DNA of 27,459 bases from a virus. Shown in pieces: positions 6,961 to 15,718 of this stretch. The DNA lies in IMG/VR virus record IMGVR_UViG_3300042516_002835, positions 1 to 27,459 of that record, one strand, 5' to 3'. Position 1 is the first letter of the stretch, and the number at the start of each line of letters is the position of its first letter. Below the pieces are notes generated by a model. The model did no database searches. It saw nothing but the letters and a program-made list of their open reading frames with translations, and was not told where the DNA came from. A program made the translations under genes and the position numbers.

Positions 6961-9168
6961 ATGCCAACACCAGAAGAACAATTAAAAAACGTCGGACAAA
7001 TCCAGCAAGCTTTAGAAGATGGATTTAGAAGCTTAACTCTCAGCATCCAAAACGTTGCTGAAGAGATAGGAGAAGCAACTGATAATCTTGTCACTTTTAA
7101 TACTATAGCAAAAGATATAACAAGAACAGTAAGATCAATAAGTAAGGCGAACGAAGATTTAATTAGTAATCAAGTAAAATTAAATAAAGGTCAATTAGAA
7201 TCGAAAAAAATTCAACAACAAATTGACCAAATAGAAGTTAAAAGGTCAATTTCTCAAAAAAGACTTAATTCTCTTCAAACGGAATTAAATGATGCTTTAG
7301 CATCATCAAGAATAACAACTGCTGAAGTAGCAGAAAAACAAGCAATAATAGCTAATTTAACAGCAGAAATAGCTCGATCTACTCAAGAAGTTACAAATGA
7401 ATATGAAAAACAACTAAAAGAAGCAGAAAAAATAGAAGGAGTAATGGGTAATTTAGGCAGTATTGTAAAAGGCCTAAATAAAATTCCTATACTAGGTAAT
7501 CTTATCAATAGTGAAAAGGTTTTAGAAAAAATGCAGGAAACTGCTGCTAAAACAAAAAATACCTTTGCCGTAATGGCTACTGGTATACTTGAAGTAGGAA
7601 AAAGTATTGCTAAAGGTTTAGTTGATCCTTTAACTGTAGCTACTTTTCTTATAAATAATCTTTTAAAAGCTAATAAACAAAATGTAGAATTAGGTAAAGA
7701 ATTAGGAAAAGATTCTTATGCTTATAGAGAAAATTTAGCAGCAGCTGCTCGATCTAGTAGTAACTTAAATGTTACAACTTCTAATTTAGTAGAAGCTTAT
7801 AGTCAGATATCTCAAACAACTGGATTCGCTTATGAATTTACAGCTGACCAACTTGAAACACAAATTAAATTAACTAAACAAGTTGGACTACAAGCAGAGG
7901 AAGGTGCTCAAATACAACGTCTTGCTGTATTAACCGGAAAAACATCTGAACAAACATATCAATCATTTATTAAAGGATTAGTAGCAACAAGAAATCAACT
8001 TAAAGTTGGTATTAATCTTAAAGCTACATTAGCTGAAGCTACAAAAGTATCAGGTCAGTTAGCTGCTAATTTAGGATATAACCCAGAAAGGATAGCTAAA
8101 GCAGTTGTTGCTACTAAGGCATTTGGTATGACCTTAGATCAAGTAGCTAAATCTGGAGAAGCTTTATTAAATTTTGAATCATCAATTGAAAGTGAATTAA
8201 AAGCTGAATTAATAACAGGTAAACAGATTAATTTAGAAAGAGCAAGAGCAGCAGCTTTAGTAGGAGATCAAGTAGCATTAGCAGAAGAATTAGCAGCAAA
8301 TGTAGGAAACTCAGCTGAATTTGCTGAAATGAATGTTATACAACAGAAATCTTTAGCAGAAGCTGTTGGTATGACAACTGATGAGTTAGCTGAAACTTTA
8401 AGAAAAAGAGAAGAAGCTATAAGACAAGGAAAATCATTAGCTCAAATAACTGAAGAAGAAGCTACAGCAGCCCTTGAAAGACAAACAATACAAGATAAAT
8501 TTAATGCTACTATATTAAAATTACAAGATATAATTGTCAACTTAGCAGCAGGTCCTTTAGGAGATTTAGTTTCAGGTTTTGCAAGTTTATTAGATAATGC
8601 TCTTGTTTTATATCCAATAGTAGGAGCTATAGGAGGAATATTAGTTGGGAAAATGGTAACAGGTATTTTCTCATTTGGAAAAGGATTAATAGCTGCTATC
8701 CCAAAAATGGCATCCTTACTAGGTTTATCTTCAGCTAACGCTGTAGCTAATATAACCGCTGCCGAAGCAGTCTCACTTGGCTTTGCTACTGTAGGTATAA
8801 TAGCAGGAATAGTAGCTGCTGTTTCAGCCATGAATAGTGCTACTAGTGAAGCAGCAGCTAATACTCAACAAGTAAAAGACGGTATAGCACCTTCAAGTAA
8901 AGGTCCATTTACTATTACCGATGCTTTTGGAGCCACAGCAATCACCGCTAATGGTGATAGCTTAGCAGTATCTCCTAATGTTACCAATGGTGGAGATAGT
9001 GGATTAATGACCGCAATCAACGAATTAAGAAACGCAGTAAACGCGTTAGCTACTAAACCTACACCAGCAATGGCAATACAAGTAGGCGCAGAAAAATTAG
9101 GTGAAATCGTTGGAAGACAATCAGAAACTGGTACTAACCAATACAAAAACGCATATAGACTAGCATAA
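6961..9168 (+). CDS. Tail tape measure protein
   Basis: A 735-residue protein between the chaperone and baseplate genes. Residues about 1-160 are long amphipathic helices and coiled coil (for example QLESKKIQQQIDQIEVKR). The middle is Ala/Lys-rich helical. Around residues 540-625 there are hydrophobic helices (LYPIVGAIGGILVG; FATVGIIAGIVAAVSAM) typical of tape-measure segments that enter the host membrane. The C-terminus (KGPFTITDAFGATAITANG, then SLAVSPNVTNGGD) is a pattern I recall from other phage tape measures. By the usual rule of about 0.15 nm per residue the tail would be roughly 110 nm. The leader has a candidate late promoter and a terminator upstream. No lysozyme domain is seen here; that function appears on the hub protein. 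Confidence 0.9.
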   Translation: MPTPEEQLKNVGQIQQALEDGFRSLTLSIQNVAEEIGEATDNLVTFNTIAKDITRTVRSISKANEDLISNQVKLNKGQLESKKIQQQIDQIEVKRSISQKRLNSLQTELNDALASSRITTAEVAEKQAIIANLTAEIARSTQEVTNEYEKQLKEAEKIEGVMGNLGSIVKGLNKIPILGNLINSEKVLEKMQETAAKTKNTFAVMATGILEVGKSIAKGLVDPLTVATFLINNLLKANKQNVELGKELGKDSYAYRENLAAAARSSSNLNVTTSNLVEAYSQISQTTGFAYEFTADQLETQIKLTKQVGLQAEEGAQIQRLAVLTGKTSEQTYQSFIKGLVATRNQLKVGINLKATLAEATKVSGQLAANLGYNPERIAKAVVATKAFGMTLDQVAKSGEALLNFESSIESELKAELITGKQINLERARAAALVGDQVALAEELAANVGNSAEFAEMNVIQQKSLAEAVGMTTDELAETLRKREEAIRQGKSLAQITEEEATAALERQTIQDKFNATILKLQDIIVNLAAGPLGDLVSGFASLLDNALVLYPIVGAIGGILVGKMVTGIFSFGKGLIAAIPKMASLLGLSSANAVANITAAEAVSLGFATVGIIAGIVAAVSAMNSATSEAAANTQQVKDGIAPSSKGPFTITDAFGATAITANGDSLAVSPNVTNGGDSGLMTAINELRNAVNALATKPTPAMAIQVGAEKLGEIVGRQSETGTNQYKNAYRLA

Positions 9169-9175
9169 CAATCAA

Positions 9176-9183
9176 ATATTTAT
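9176..9183 (+). promoter_or_regulatory. Candidate late promoter before the baseplate unit
   Basis: ATATTTAT at 9176-9183 (AATATTTAT in context), 24 bases before ATG 9208. No further copy at this spacing is seen before the baseplate genes at 9523-15682, which are nearly contiguous and may be read through from here. Confidence 0.45.
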
Positions 9184-9207
9184 ACGAAACATTAAATAAA
9201 ATAAACC

Positions 9208-9513
9208 ATGGGATTATTAGAAAAATTATCTACTGACGGCACATTAAGTTTGAGAGGTGGACAACCTGCAAACTTTGGTGTTAACCCAGTGCCACCAAAC
9301 TCTTTACACAACCTATACTCAGTTGATGGTAACCCTGATGTAACTTGGAGATTAATTAATAGAAATCTTCCAATGAAACCTCAACCATCAAACATGGATG
9401 AATTGGATCCAATTGCTCCAAATTTATCACCAGTTGGAGTAGTATCACAAGTGTATAAGTCTAAAACAGGCCGCAGATACAGAGATTTAGGACCTATAGA
9501 CGGACGTTATTAA
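9208..9513 (+). CDS. Small putative virion protein, unrecognised
   Basis: This 101-residue protein is not recognised. It is Pro/Asn/Leu-rich with little predicted helix (RGGQPANFGVNPVPPNSLHN; MKPQPSNMDELDPIAPNLSP) and ends in SKTGRRYRDLGPIDGRY. There is no signal peptide or membrane segment. It is the first gene after the tape measure and lies nine bases before the 670-residue baseplate candidate, so a small baseplate or tube-end component is plausible from position alone. Confidence 0.65.
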   Translation: MGLLEKLSTDGTLSLRGGQPANFGVNPVPPNSLHNLYSVDGNPDVTWRLINRNLPMKPQPSNMDELDPIAPNLSPVGVVSQVYKSKTGRRYRDLGPIDGRY

Positions 9514-9522
9514 TATTATTGA

Positions 9523-11535
9523 ATGCCGTTAATTGACCTACAAACCGATTTAAAATCACTTAAATACGGGCAAGACAGGCCTGGAGGGGGATTTAGTGGT
9601 CAACCTTTCATAGTAACAAATCCAAACGGTGCTACTAATCTTAGTGTTGGTCCTAACAGTATTTTGCGTTTAGTAGGAATAAATAATATTCCTGCTATAC
9701 CGAATATATCTTCTCAACTTAATAGAAGCAGAATAGGCCAATTTGTTAATCAAGTACTTTACGATGATACTTTTATTAGAGGAGGTGCTGCTGGATCTAT
9801 TCAAACATCACTAAACGATTTATTTCGTATTGGTGCTTTTATGACCTCACTTCCTAGAGGTCCTTTGTTTATTGCAAAGCAAGTTGGATTACAATTATCT
9901 AACCCTAGATTAGAAGTACCCAAAAACATATTTAACATTGCTTCAGGAGCACCTGGTAACGTATTGTCTGTAGGAACAAATGGTTTATTACAGCCAACCC
10001 GTTTATACAATTTAGGTATTAATACATTAGCTCAAGTCCCTGCAAATGCATTTGGCATCCACTTTAATAGACATGGTTTATTACCTGTACAATCAGATGC
10101 TAGCAAATATGAAGCTGTAGTTACAGCTAATAACGACATAAACGGATCTTCTAAAGCTAATAGATTAGTAGGATTAACTACTAAATTTAAATTAGGTGAT
10201 AGAACACTTAATCAAACTACTAATAGAAGAGTATTAAACACTATAAGCCAAGCTATTACTACATTTACAGGAATACCAATAAACATCAAACCACAGGATT
10301 TAATTATTGATGATTATGCTGCTGGTCCTAATTCTGTTTATGGTATTGGTCGTACTACTATTAACAGATATAGTAATACTGAAGACGGATATAACATAGG
10401 CTTATTAACAAGATTTAGCAGCCAGTATGCTGGTAAAACAAGAGATCAAAGTGGTATTCCTCAAGCAGTAAATCTTTCTGAAAGAAGAGGAGTAGGAAGT
10501 AATGCAATATCAAATTATTCTACTGATATTTCTTCATTAAATGGTTATTTATTTAATGAAAGAGACGCTAATGGCAATATAACAAATTTAAGTGATGCAA
10601 ATGATATCTCTTTAGTAAGTATATCTGATGCCTTTGATAATAACTCAATAAATTTAGCCGCAAACCCAATATTAAAAACATATCAGACTTTAAAAGGCCA
10701 AATTGATAAAACAACAAACATATCACAAGAAATTCCATTTGTTTCTGGTGGTTATTCTACTTCTACATATAAAGCAACTATATCAACAAAATCTAATATA
10801 ATACAAAAATCAAATGGATTTAAATACTATGGTAATGCTAAACTAACTGATAGTGGTAGTAGAAAAGAATATGATAATACTAATTTATTCTCTAGAGAAG
10901 ATGCTGGAATAATGAGTGTATTATTTAGAGCAGTAAACCCATTTGGGCAACCAGAATATGATCCCAAAATAAACATGAATACCAACGAACAAAGATGGAT
11001 ATTCTCAGCATACATGAATAACTATAAAGATGATTTTAATGCTACTTGGAATGAAGTAAATTATGTTGGACGATCAGAAAGTTTTTACATTTACAATAAA
11101 TTTAAACGTAGTGTGTCTTTTAGTTTAAAAATTCCTTGCTTTAATAAAACACAATTGTTTGAAAAACACAGAGCATTAGGCCAATTAGCTTCAGTAACTG
11201 CTGGTAGTTATAGAGATGGATTATTATTAAGTGGTGTTCTACTTAAAGTAAATGTGGGTAATTACTTAAAAGGTGAATATGCTGTATTAAATAGCTTAAA
11301 TTACAGCATACCAGATGAAGCTTCATGGGATATATCAGATGATGCTTTATTATCAATGTATCTTGATGTTAGTATTAATTTAACTATAGTACATAAAGCA
11401 TTACCTCAATACCAACAAGCAAATGGAACATCTGGATTCTTTGGTTACCTACCAGATCCAGTCAATTCAACAGATAGAACAAAAGGATTTATCACATCAG
11501 ATGATATAGTAAATAAGTTTCAAAAAGATCAATAA
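9523..11535 (+). CDS. Large baseplate / tube-end structural protein, unrecognised
   Basis: A 670-residue protein rich in Asn, Ser and Thr. The first two thirds look low in secondary-structure signal and variable. The last third is better ordered: NEQRWIFSAYMNNYKDDF, then WNEVNYVGRSESFYIYNKFK, RSVSFSLKIPCFNKTQLFEK, a helix LFEKHRALGQLASVTAG, and LNSLNYSIPDEASWDIS. The sequence VGRSESFYIY...SVSFSLKI followed by a SLNYSIPDE..W pattern recurs in baseplate-region proteins of large myophages, and the spacing suits a tube initiator or baseplate-tube connector (T4 gp48/gp54 position). I cannot assign it to a T4 gene. Its end overlaps the gp53-like start by one base, so it is translated with the baseplate genes. 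Confidence 0.6.
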   Translation: MPLIDLQTDLKSLKYGQDRPGGGFSGQPFIVTNPNGATNLSVGPNSILRLVGINNIPAIPNISSQLNRSRIGQFVNQVLYDDTFIRGGAAGSIQTSLNDLFRIGAFMTSLPRGPLFIAKQVGLQLSNPRLEVPKNIFNIASGAPGNVLSVGTNGLLQPTRLYNLGINTLAQVPANAFGIHFNRHGLLPVQSDASKYEAVVTANNDINGSSKANRLVGLTTKFKLGDRTLNQTTNRRVLNTISQAITTFTGIPINIKPQDLIIDDYAAGPNSVYGIGRTTINRYSNTEDGYNIGLLTRFSSQYAGKTRDQSGIPQAVNLSERRGVGSNAISNYSTDISSLNGYLFNERDANGNITNLSDANDISLVSISDAFDNNSINLAANPILKTYQTLKGQIDKTTNISQEIPFVSGGYSTSTYKATISTKSNIIQKSNGFKYYGNAKLTDSGSRKEYDNTNLFSREDAGIMSVLFRAVNPFGQPEYDPKINMNTNEQRWIFSAYMNNYKDDFNATWNEVNYVGRSESFYIYNKFKRSVSFSLKIPCFNKTQLFEKHRALGQLASVTAGSYRDGLLLSGVLLKVNVGNYLKGEYAVLNSLNYSIPDEASWDISDDALLSMYLDVSINLTIVHKALPQYQQANGTSGFFGYLPDPVNSTDRTKGFITSDDIVNKFQKDQ

Positions 11536-11843
11536 TGAATCGCTACGAAAACGCAGTCATATTAAAAACTCCAAATACGAATCGTCCGTATTATAAAGGT
11601 AGATATTATCCTAATATTCCTTTATCTGATACTGATGTGTATGTTATTACAACTGTAGGAGATAGACTTGATTCCCTGGCTTTTTCTTATTATCGTGATG
11701 CTACCTTATGGTGGATAATATCTGTAGCAAACAACAATATTACCAGAGGTGCTTTATATCCAGCCCCTGGTACTCAATTAAGAATACCAACTGATATAAG
11801 TAATATTTTAGAACTATATAATCGCTTTAATCAAGCCAGATAA
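11535..11843 (+). CDS. Baseplate wedge protein with LysM-like domain (T4 gp53-like)
   Basis: A 102-residue protein. The N-terminal part (RPYYKGRYYPNIPLSDTDVY) precedes a LysM-like module: YVITTVGDRLDSLAFSYYRD, then LWWIISVANN and a C-terminal PAPGTQLRIPTD. T4 gp53 contains a LysM-fold domain and joins wedges around the hub; this protein is about half its length and seems to retain mainly that core. The VGDRLDSLAFxYYxDxxLWWII signature is characteristic of gp53-like proteins in many myophages. It sits between the putative connector and the hub/lysin gene, with one-base overlap upstream and four bases to the next gene. Confidence 0.8.
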   Translation: MNRYENAVILKTPNTNRPYYKGRYYPNIPLSDTDVYVITTVGDRLDSLAFSYYRDATLWWIISVANNNITRGALYPAPGTQLRIPTDISNILELYNRFNQAR

Positions 11844-11847
11844 TGTT

Positions 11848-14800
11848 ATGTCAATATTTAGAAATACTTTCCAACAAGATATTAGGGCGCAATTAGAAAA
11901 ACGCCAGGAGGCGATGGTAACACGTACTCCTAAAGTTATTCAATACTTGAATTCTCGTAATTCATGGATTAGATTATCTTCTAGTGTTAATGTTGGTGGT
12001 AGTGCTAATTTAGCCAAAAATAACGTTTTATTAGGTGGTGCTTTAGATTATCAAGTAGTAAACGGAAAAGATGTTTATGCTTTAAGACAAGGTGTTGGCC
12101 AAGGCAATGAAGCTTATTCAAATTTCACTCCATCAGGCCCACCACATAGATTAGGTACTAGACCAATGCCTGGTATTACTAACATGGATATTAAATCTAA
12201 ATCAGCATATGGTTCACTAAGAGAAGCAACAATCAATTTCATTTGTTGGGATATTAGACAATTAGAAGATTTAGAATTATTATATATGCGTCCTGGCTAC
12301 ACAGTACTTGTAGAATGGGGATGGTTACCTTATTTAGATAATAAAAGTAATTTGATAACAACATTACCTAACTTTTATGATATTTTAAATAAAGGGGTAA
12401 CAAATAGAACAACTATATTTAAAGAATTATACGATAAAAGTACTAATTCAGGAGGTAACTACGATGCTATGTTTGGATACGTTAAAAACTACCAATGGTC
12501 AGCTCGTGAAGATGGAGGATACGATTGTCAAACAACAATTATATCAACAGGTGAAATTATTGAATCATTAAAGGTAAATTTTGTATTGCCTGACTTAACT
12601 AGGCTTAATAGTTCTACTCCTAACGGTATTGGATTTCTAGATGCTGAATTTTCAGATCAGGGTAATATTCCTCCAAAGGATTGGAAAAAATATTATGAAA
12701 AAAATACATTAGCTGGAACATGGGCTGAAGCTTATAATAAATTATTAGATACTAAAGTATATAGAACTAACAATGGACCTTCAACACCAGGAACAGTATT
12801 ATCTGCTAATTCAGTCTTTAAAGATAAATATTATATTACTATTTTACCTGGCCTTAAATCAATAAATTCAAATAACCAAGATAGCTTATCAGGAAATAGT
12901 GTTACTCAAGTATACATTACTTTAGAGGCGGCATTTGATGTTATAAACAAATATATTTTACCTAAAGATAGTCAAAAACATCCATTAATGGAACTTTCTT
13001 TAGATACTGAAGGATATTCAACAGGTGTTTCTGAATCATTATTATGTGTAGCACACCCAACCCAAGTATCAGTAGACCCATCAGTATGTTTAATTAAAAG
13101 TCCTTTATGGTATGATAGTGGAGGTATATTATATGCAGTAAGTGGAGCTGCAGCAACAAACCCACAGCTAAAAGCTGATGCTATTAAAAAAGCAGCAGAT
13201 GATTATATATCTTTATATGATGCTACAAAAGTAAGCGCTAACCAAACTAATTATCTTGCATTTGAAGCAGCAATTAAAGCAATAACTAATATTACTGAAT
13301 ATCAACAGATTAATAATGTGTTAGGAGCAAGAAATATTCGTTTTTATCTTTCAAATCTACGCCCTTCGGGAGGGGTATTAGGTTTACAAAATGGTATTTA
13401 TACTGCTACCTTTGATCACTTAGAAAAGGTTATAGGATTACAAATAACAAAAAATGTTACTTTTGGTAGTGGTACATTAGATAAGGCAGATGTTATCGTC
13501 CCTGCAGGTACTCCACCACCACCAAGCCCAACCACATCATTATCTATCTCTTCTATATCAAAAGCAATAACTAACCTAGAATTACTTAAAAATATAACTC
13601 AACCTTATTTCTTAGATAAGGGATATGGATATGATGAATTAGGAGTTATAAAAAATATTTATATTAATTTAGATTTTCTTTATAAACAATCTCTTGATTC
13701 TAACCTTGAATCATCAGATAATAAGGAAAAAAATGAAATTAGCTTATACAAATACTTAAAAAGTATAATGTCTGCTGTACAAACAGCTATAGGTAATGTT
13801 AGCAATTTTGAAATACATGTAGACCCAATAGATAATAAAGCTAGAGTAATAGATGTTAACTATACTGGAGCTAAAAGTGCAGCTAATTTATTTAAACTAC
13901 AAGTACATAACCTAAATTCAGTTGTTAGAAAGTATTCATTACAATCACAAATATTTCCTGAACAGTCAGCTATTATAGCTATTGGTTCACAAGCAAAAGG
14001 TGGTCAATTAGGTATGCAAAACAATACTATGATTGACTTTAATAAAAGTATAACTGATAGAATTATACTGGAAAAAGCATTTCCTGATGGAAAGAACATT
14101 AATGACCCAATTGATGGATTAACCAACATTGCAAGTAATTTAGGAAGTATAATTGATTTATTTGGGAGTTTATCTGTACCCAATGCAAAATCATCTACAT
14201 TATCATCAAAACCAAACCCTCAATCAGTAACTTCTACATCAGGAACTGATTTAAATACATTATTTGCTAGCTCAAAAAATAATTTAAGAGATTTAATAGT
14301 ATATTTCCAATCAATAACTAATTCACCGGGTGCTAATAGAAATATTATTCCTATTAAATTTTCATTTGAAATGGATGGAATTGGTGGTTTAGTAATAGGT
14401 CATTTATTTGAAATAAACGATGATATATTACCTAGTGGGTATAAAGGAATAGGCACTGGTTCTAAATTAGCACAAACAGTAACTGGTATTGGGCATAGTA
14501 TTGGAAGTGGAGATTGGACTACTAAGATAGATGCTCTAAATATTATTCTAGGAAGCAAATCAGGTCCATCTTTTGAATCTTTAAATTTACAAGCATTAGT
14601 AGAGCAATCATTTAGAAGTGCTTTTGATCCTACAACTATAATTTCAGCTCGCCCAACAGTAGCTAGCAAAATAGCATCATTTGGTAGTGTATCTACATTT
14701 GTACCTTTAGGGGCAAGACCATTATTAGATCTTATTGCATACACTGAAGGAACAGCAGGTGTAAGCCAAAATGGATATGACATTATAGTAGGATATAGAA

Positions 14801-15210
14801 AAATAGATGAATGGAATCCAAATTATACAGGCAACCATCCTGACAGATTTATTCCAGGTTTATCTACAGCAGCTGGTAGATATCAGTTTGTAGTGGGTAC
14901 TTGGAATGGATTAGGATTTGGGGCTTTTAATCAAGAAAATCAAGATAGAGGAGGATGGAAATTAATTACAAATACAGGTTTTACTGCTCGAGATGCTACA
15001 GATGTTTTTACTATAGCTAAATCTCAAATACAAAACAACCAAATAAACATCACAGCTAATCCTAAATTTTTAACATTCTTGGATAAAACATATCAAATAT
15101 GGGCTAGTTTACCTAATAGTAAAGGACAATATGTTGATTCTGAGCAAGGAGGAGCTTTTACAAAGGAAGAAGTTTATGGTATATTCATTGAAGCAATAAA
15201 GAAATATTAA
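11848..15210 (+). CDS. Baseplate hub protein with C-terminal GH104-like tail lysin domain
   Basis: A 1120-residue protein. N-terminal segment around residues 110-160 reads KSKSAYGSLREATINFICWD and RPGYTVLVEWGWLPYLDN, typical of large-phage hub proteins. A region near residues 830-890 (KFSFEMDGIGGLVIGHLFEI, then GTGSKLAQTVTGIGHSI) resembles the hub domain preceding the puncturing part. The C-terminal 160 residues match lambda endolysin R (GH104 lytic transglycosylase): LLDLIAYTEGT with catalytic-type Glu967, NGYDIIVG, STAAGRYQFVVGTWN, NQENQDRGGW, then YQIWASLPNSKGQY. This domain would cut peptidoglycan during tail penetration, the role of the GH24 domain in T4 gp5. The start is preceded by GTT. 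No beta-helix repeats are obvious, so the needle may be encoded elsewhere. Confidence 0.85.
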   Translation: MSIFRNTFQQDIRAQLEKRQEAMVTRTPKVIQYLNSRNSWIRLSSSVNVGGSANLAKNNVLLGGALDYQVVNGKDVYALRQGVGQGNEAYSNFTPSGPPHRLGTRPMPGITNMDIKSKSAYGSLREATINFICWDIRQLEDLELLYMRPGYTVLVEWGWLPYLDNKSNLITTLPNFYDILNKGVTNRTTIFKELYDKSTNSGGNYDAMFGYVKNYQWSAREDGGYDCQTTIISTGEIIESLKVNFVLPDLTRLNSSTPNGIGFLDAEFSDQGNIPPKDWKKYYEKNTLAGTWAEAYNKLLDTKVYRTNNGPSTPGTVLSANSVFKDKYYITILPGLKSINSNNQDSLSGNSVTQVYITLEAAFDVINKYILPKDSQKHPLMELSLDTEGYSTGVSESLLCVAHPTQVSVDPSVCLIKSPLWYDSGGILYAVSGAAATNPQLKADAIKKAADDYISLYDATKVSANQTNYLAFEAAIKAITNITEYQQINNVLGARNIRFYLSNLRPSGGVLGLQNGIYTATFDHLEKVIGLQITKNVTFGSGTLDKADVIVPAGTPPPPSPTTSLSISSISKAITNLELLKNITQPYFLDKGYGYDELGVIKNIYINLDFLYKQSLDSNLESSDNKEKNEISLYKYLKSIMSAVQTAIGNVSNFEIHVDPIDNKARVIDVNYTGAKSAANLFKLQVHNLNSVVRKYSLQSQIFPEQSAIIAIGSQAKGGQLGMQNNTMIDFNKSITDRIILEKAFPDGKNINDPIDGLTNIASNLGSIIDLFGSLSVPNAKSSTLSSKPNPQSVTSTSGTDLNTLFASSKNNLRDLIVYFQSITNSPGANRNIIPIKFSFEMDGIGGLVIGHLFEINDDILPSGYKGIGTGSKLAQTVTGIGHSIGSGDWTTKIDALNIILGSKSGPSFESLNLQALVEQSFRSAFDPTTIISARPTVASKIASFGSVSTFVPLGARPLLDLIAYTEGTAGVSQNGYDIIVGYRKIDEWNPNYTGNHPDRFIPGLSTAAGRYQFVVGTWNGLGFGAFNQENQDRGGWKLITNTGFTARDATDVFTIAKSQIQNNQINITANPKFLTFLDKTYQIWASLPNSKGQYVDSEQGGAFTKEEVYGIFIEAIKKY

Positions 15211-15211
15211 G

Positions 15212-15682
15212 ATGAGAGTACCAAAAAATAAAATAAAAACAGGCAAGTATACCTCAGGTGGTGAATTTGTTGAATTATTAACAAACCAACCATACCAAGG
15301 ATATTACTATGAAATAAATAATAAATTTTATATTGGTAAAGAATTTAATACTAATGCAGCTGAATTGATACGAGTACAACAACAAAATCAATTATATAAT
15401 CAGTCTCGAAGTACAGCATTATTTTCATTTATATCAGGAATTGCATCACAAGCATTAACTTCTCCTCGTGTAGCAGGAATACCAGCCCAAACTGAAGCAA
15501 CAATAAGATATTTCTCTCAACAAACCAATGTGAATCCAATTACAATAAAAGAGATAAGTAAAGAAACTTACGATTCACTACAAGGAAATTCTTTATATAG
15601 AACTACATTTATAGGACCCAACCAAACAGAAGACCAAGCTGAAAGAGAAATGCCTGGTTTAAAGGCTTTTTTGTCAGTCTAG
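15212..15682 (+). CDS. Putative virion protein after the hub gene, unrecognised
   Basis: This 156-residue protein is not recognised. The N-terminus is basic (MRVPKNKIKTGKYTSGGEFV), followed by YQGYYYEINNKFYIGKEFN, a beta-rich patch; then a Gln/Asn-rich helix and a mildly hydrophobic stretch (TALFSFISGIASQALTS). The C-terminal part is helical/charged. It starts one base after the hub stop, so it is co-expressed with the hub and is probably a baseplate or needle-associated component, by position only. Confidence 0.65.
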   Translation: MRVPKNKIKTGKYTSGGEFVELLTNQPYQGYYYEINNKFYIGKEFNTNAAELIRVQQQNQLYNQSRSTALFSFISGIASQALTSPRVAGIPAQTEATIRYFSQQTNVNPITIKEISKETYDSLQGNSLYRTTFIGPNQTEDQAEREMPGLKAFLSV

Positions 15683-15701
15683 ATTTTTAGTCTTATATTT
15701 C
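15671..15701 (+). promoter_or_regulatory. Candidate host-type promoter (Bacteroidota -33/-7) for the replication module
   Basis: TTTTTTG ends at 15673, then 20 bases, then TATATTTC at 15694-15701, which matches the Bacteroidota TAnnTTTG -7 element except its last base, with TTG as the -33 element. The gene start is 18 bases downstream. It sits at the boundary of tail and replication genes, where a switch to host-type transcription makes sense. Confidence 0.4.
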
Positions 15702-15718
15702 ATTCAAATAAAAAGGTT

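Noticed and set aside
8442-9146. Long open frames on the minus strand inside the tape measure gene
   Set aside because: Composition mirrors the Ala/Gly-rich coding strand, no leader or neighbours on that strand, and the + strand gene is certain; they are shadows.
13656-13664. ATATTTAT copy inside the hub gene
   Set aside because: It is in the middle of a coding region with no start nearby; such copies are expected by chance in AT-rich sequence and show that the motif alone is not proof of a promoter.
14400-14783. Minus-strand open frame inside the hub gene
   Set aside because: Antisense to the hub protein's conserved region with no start context; no sign of a real antisense gene.
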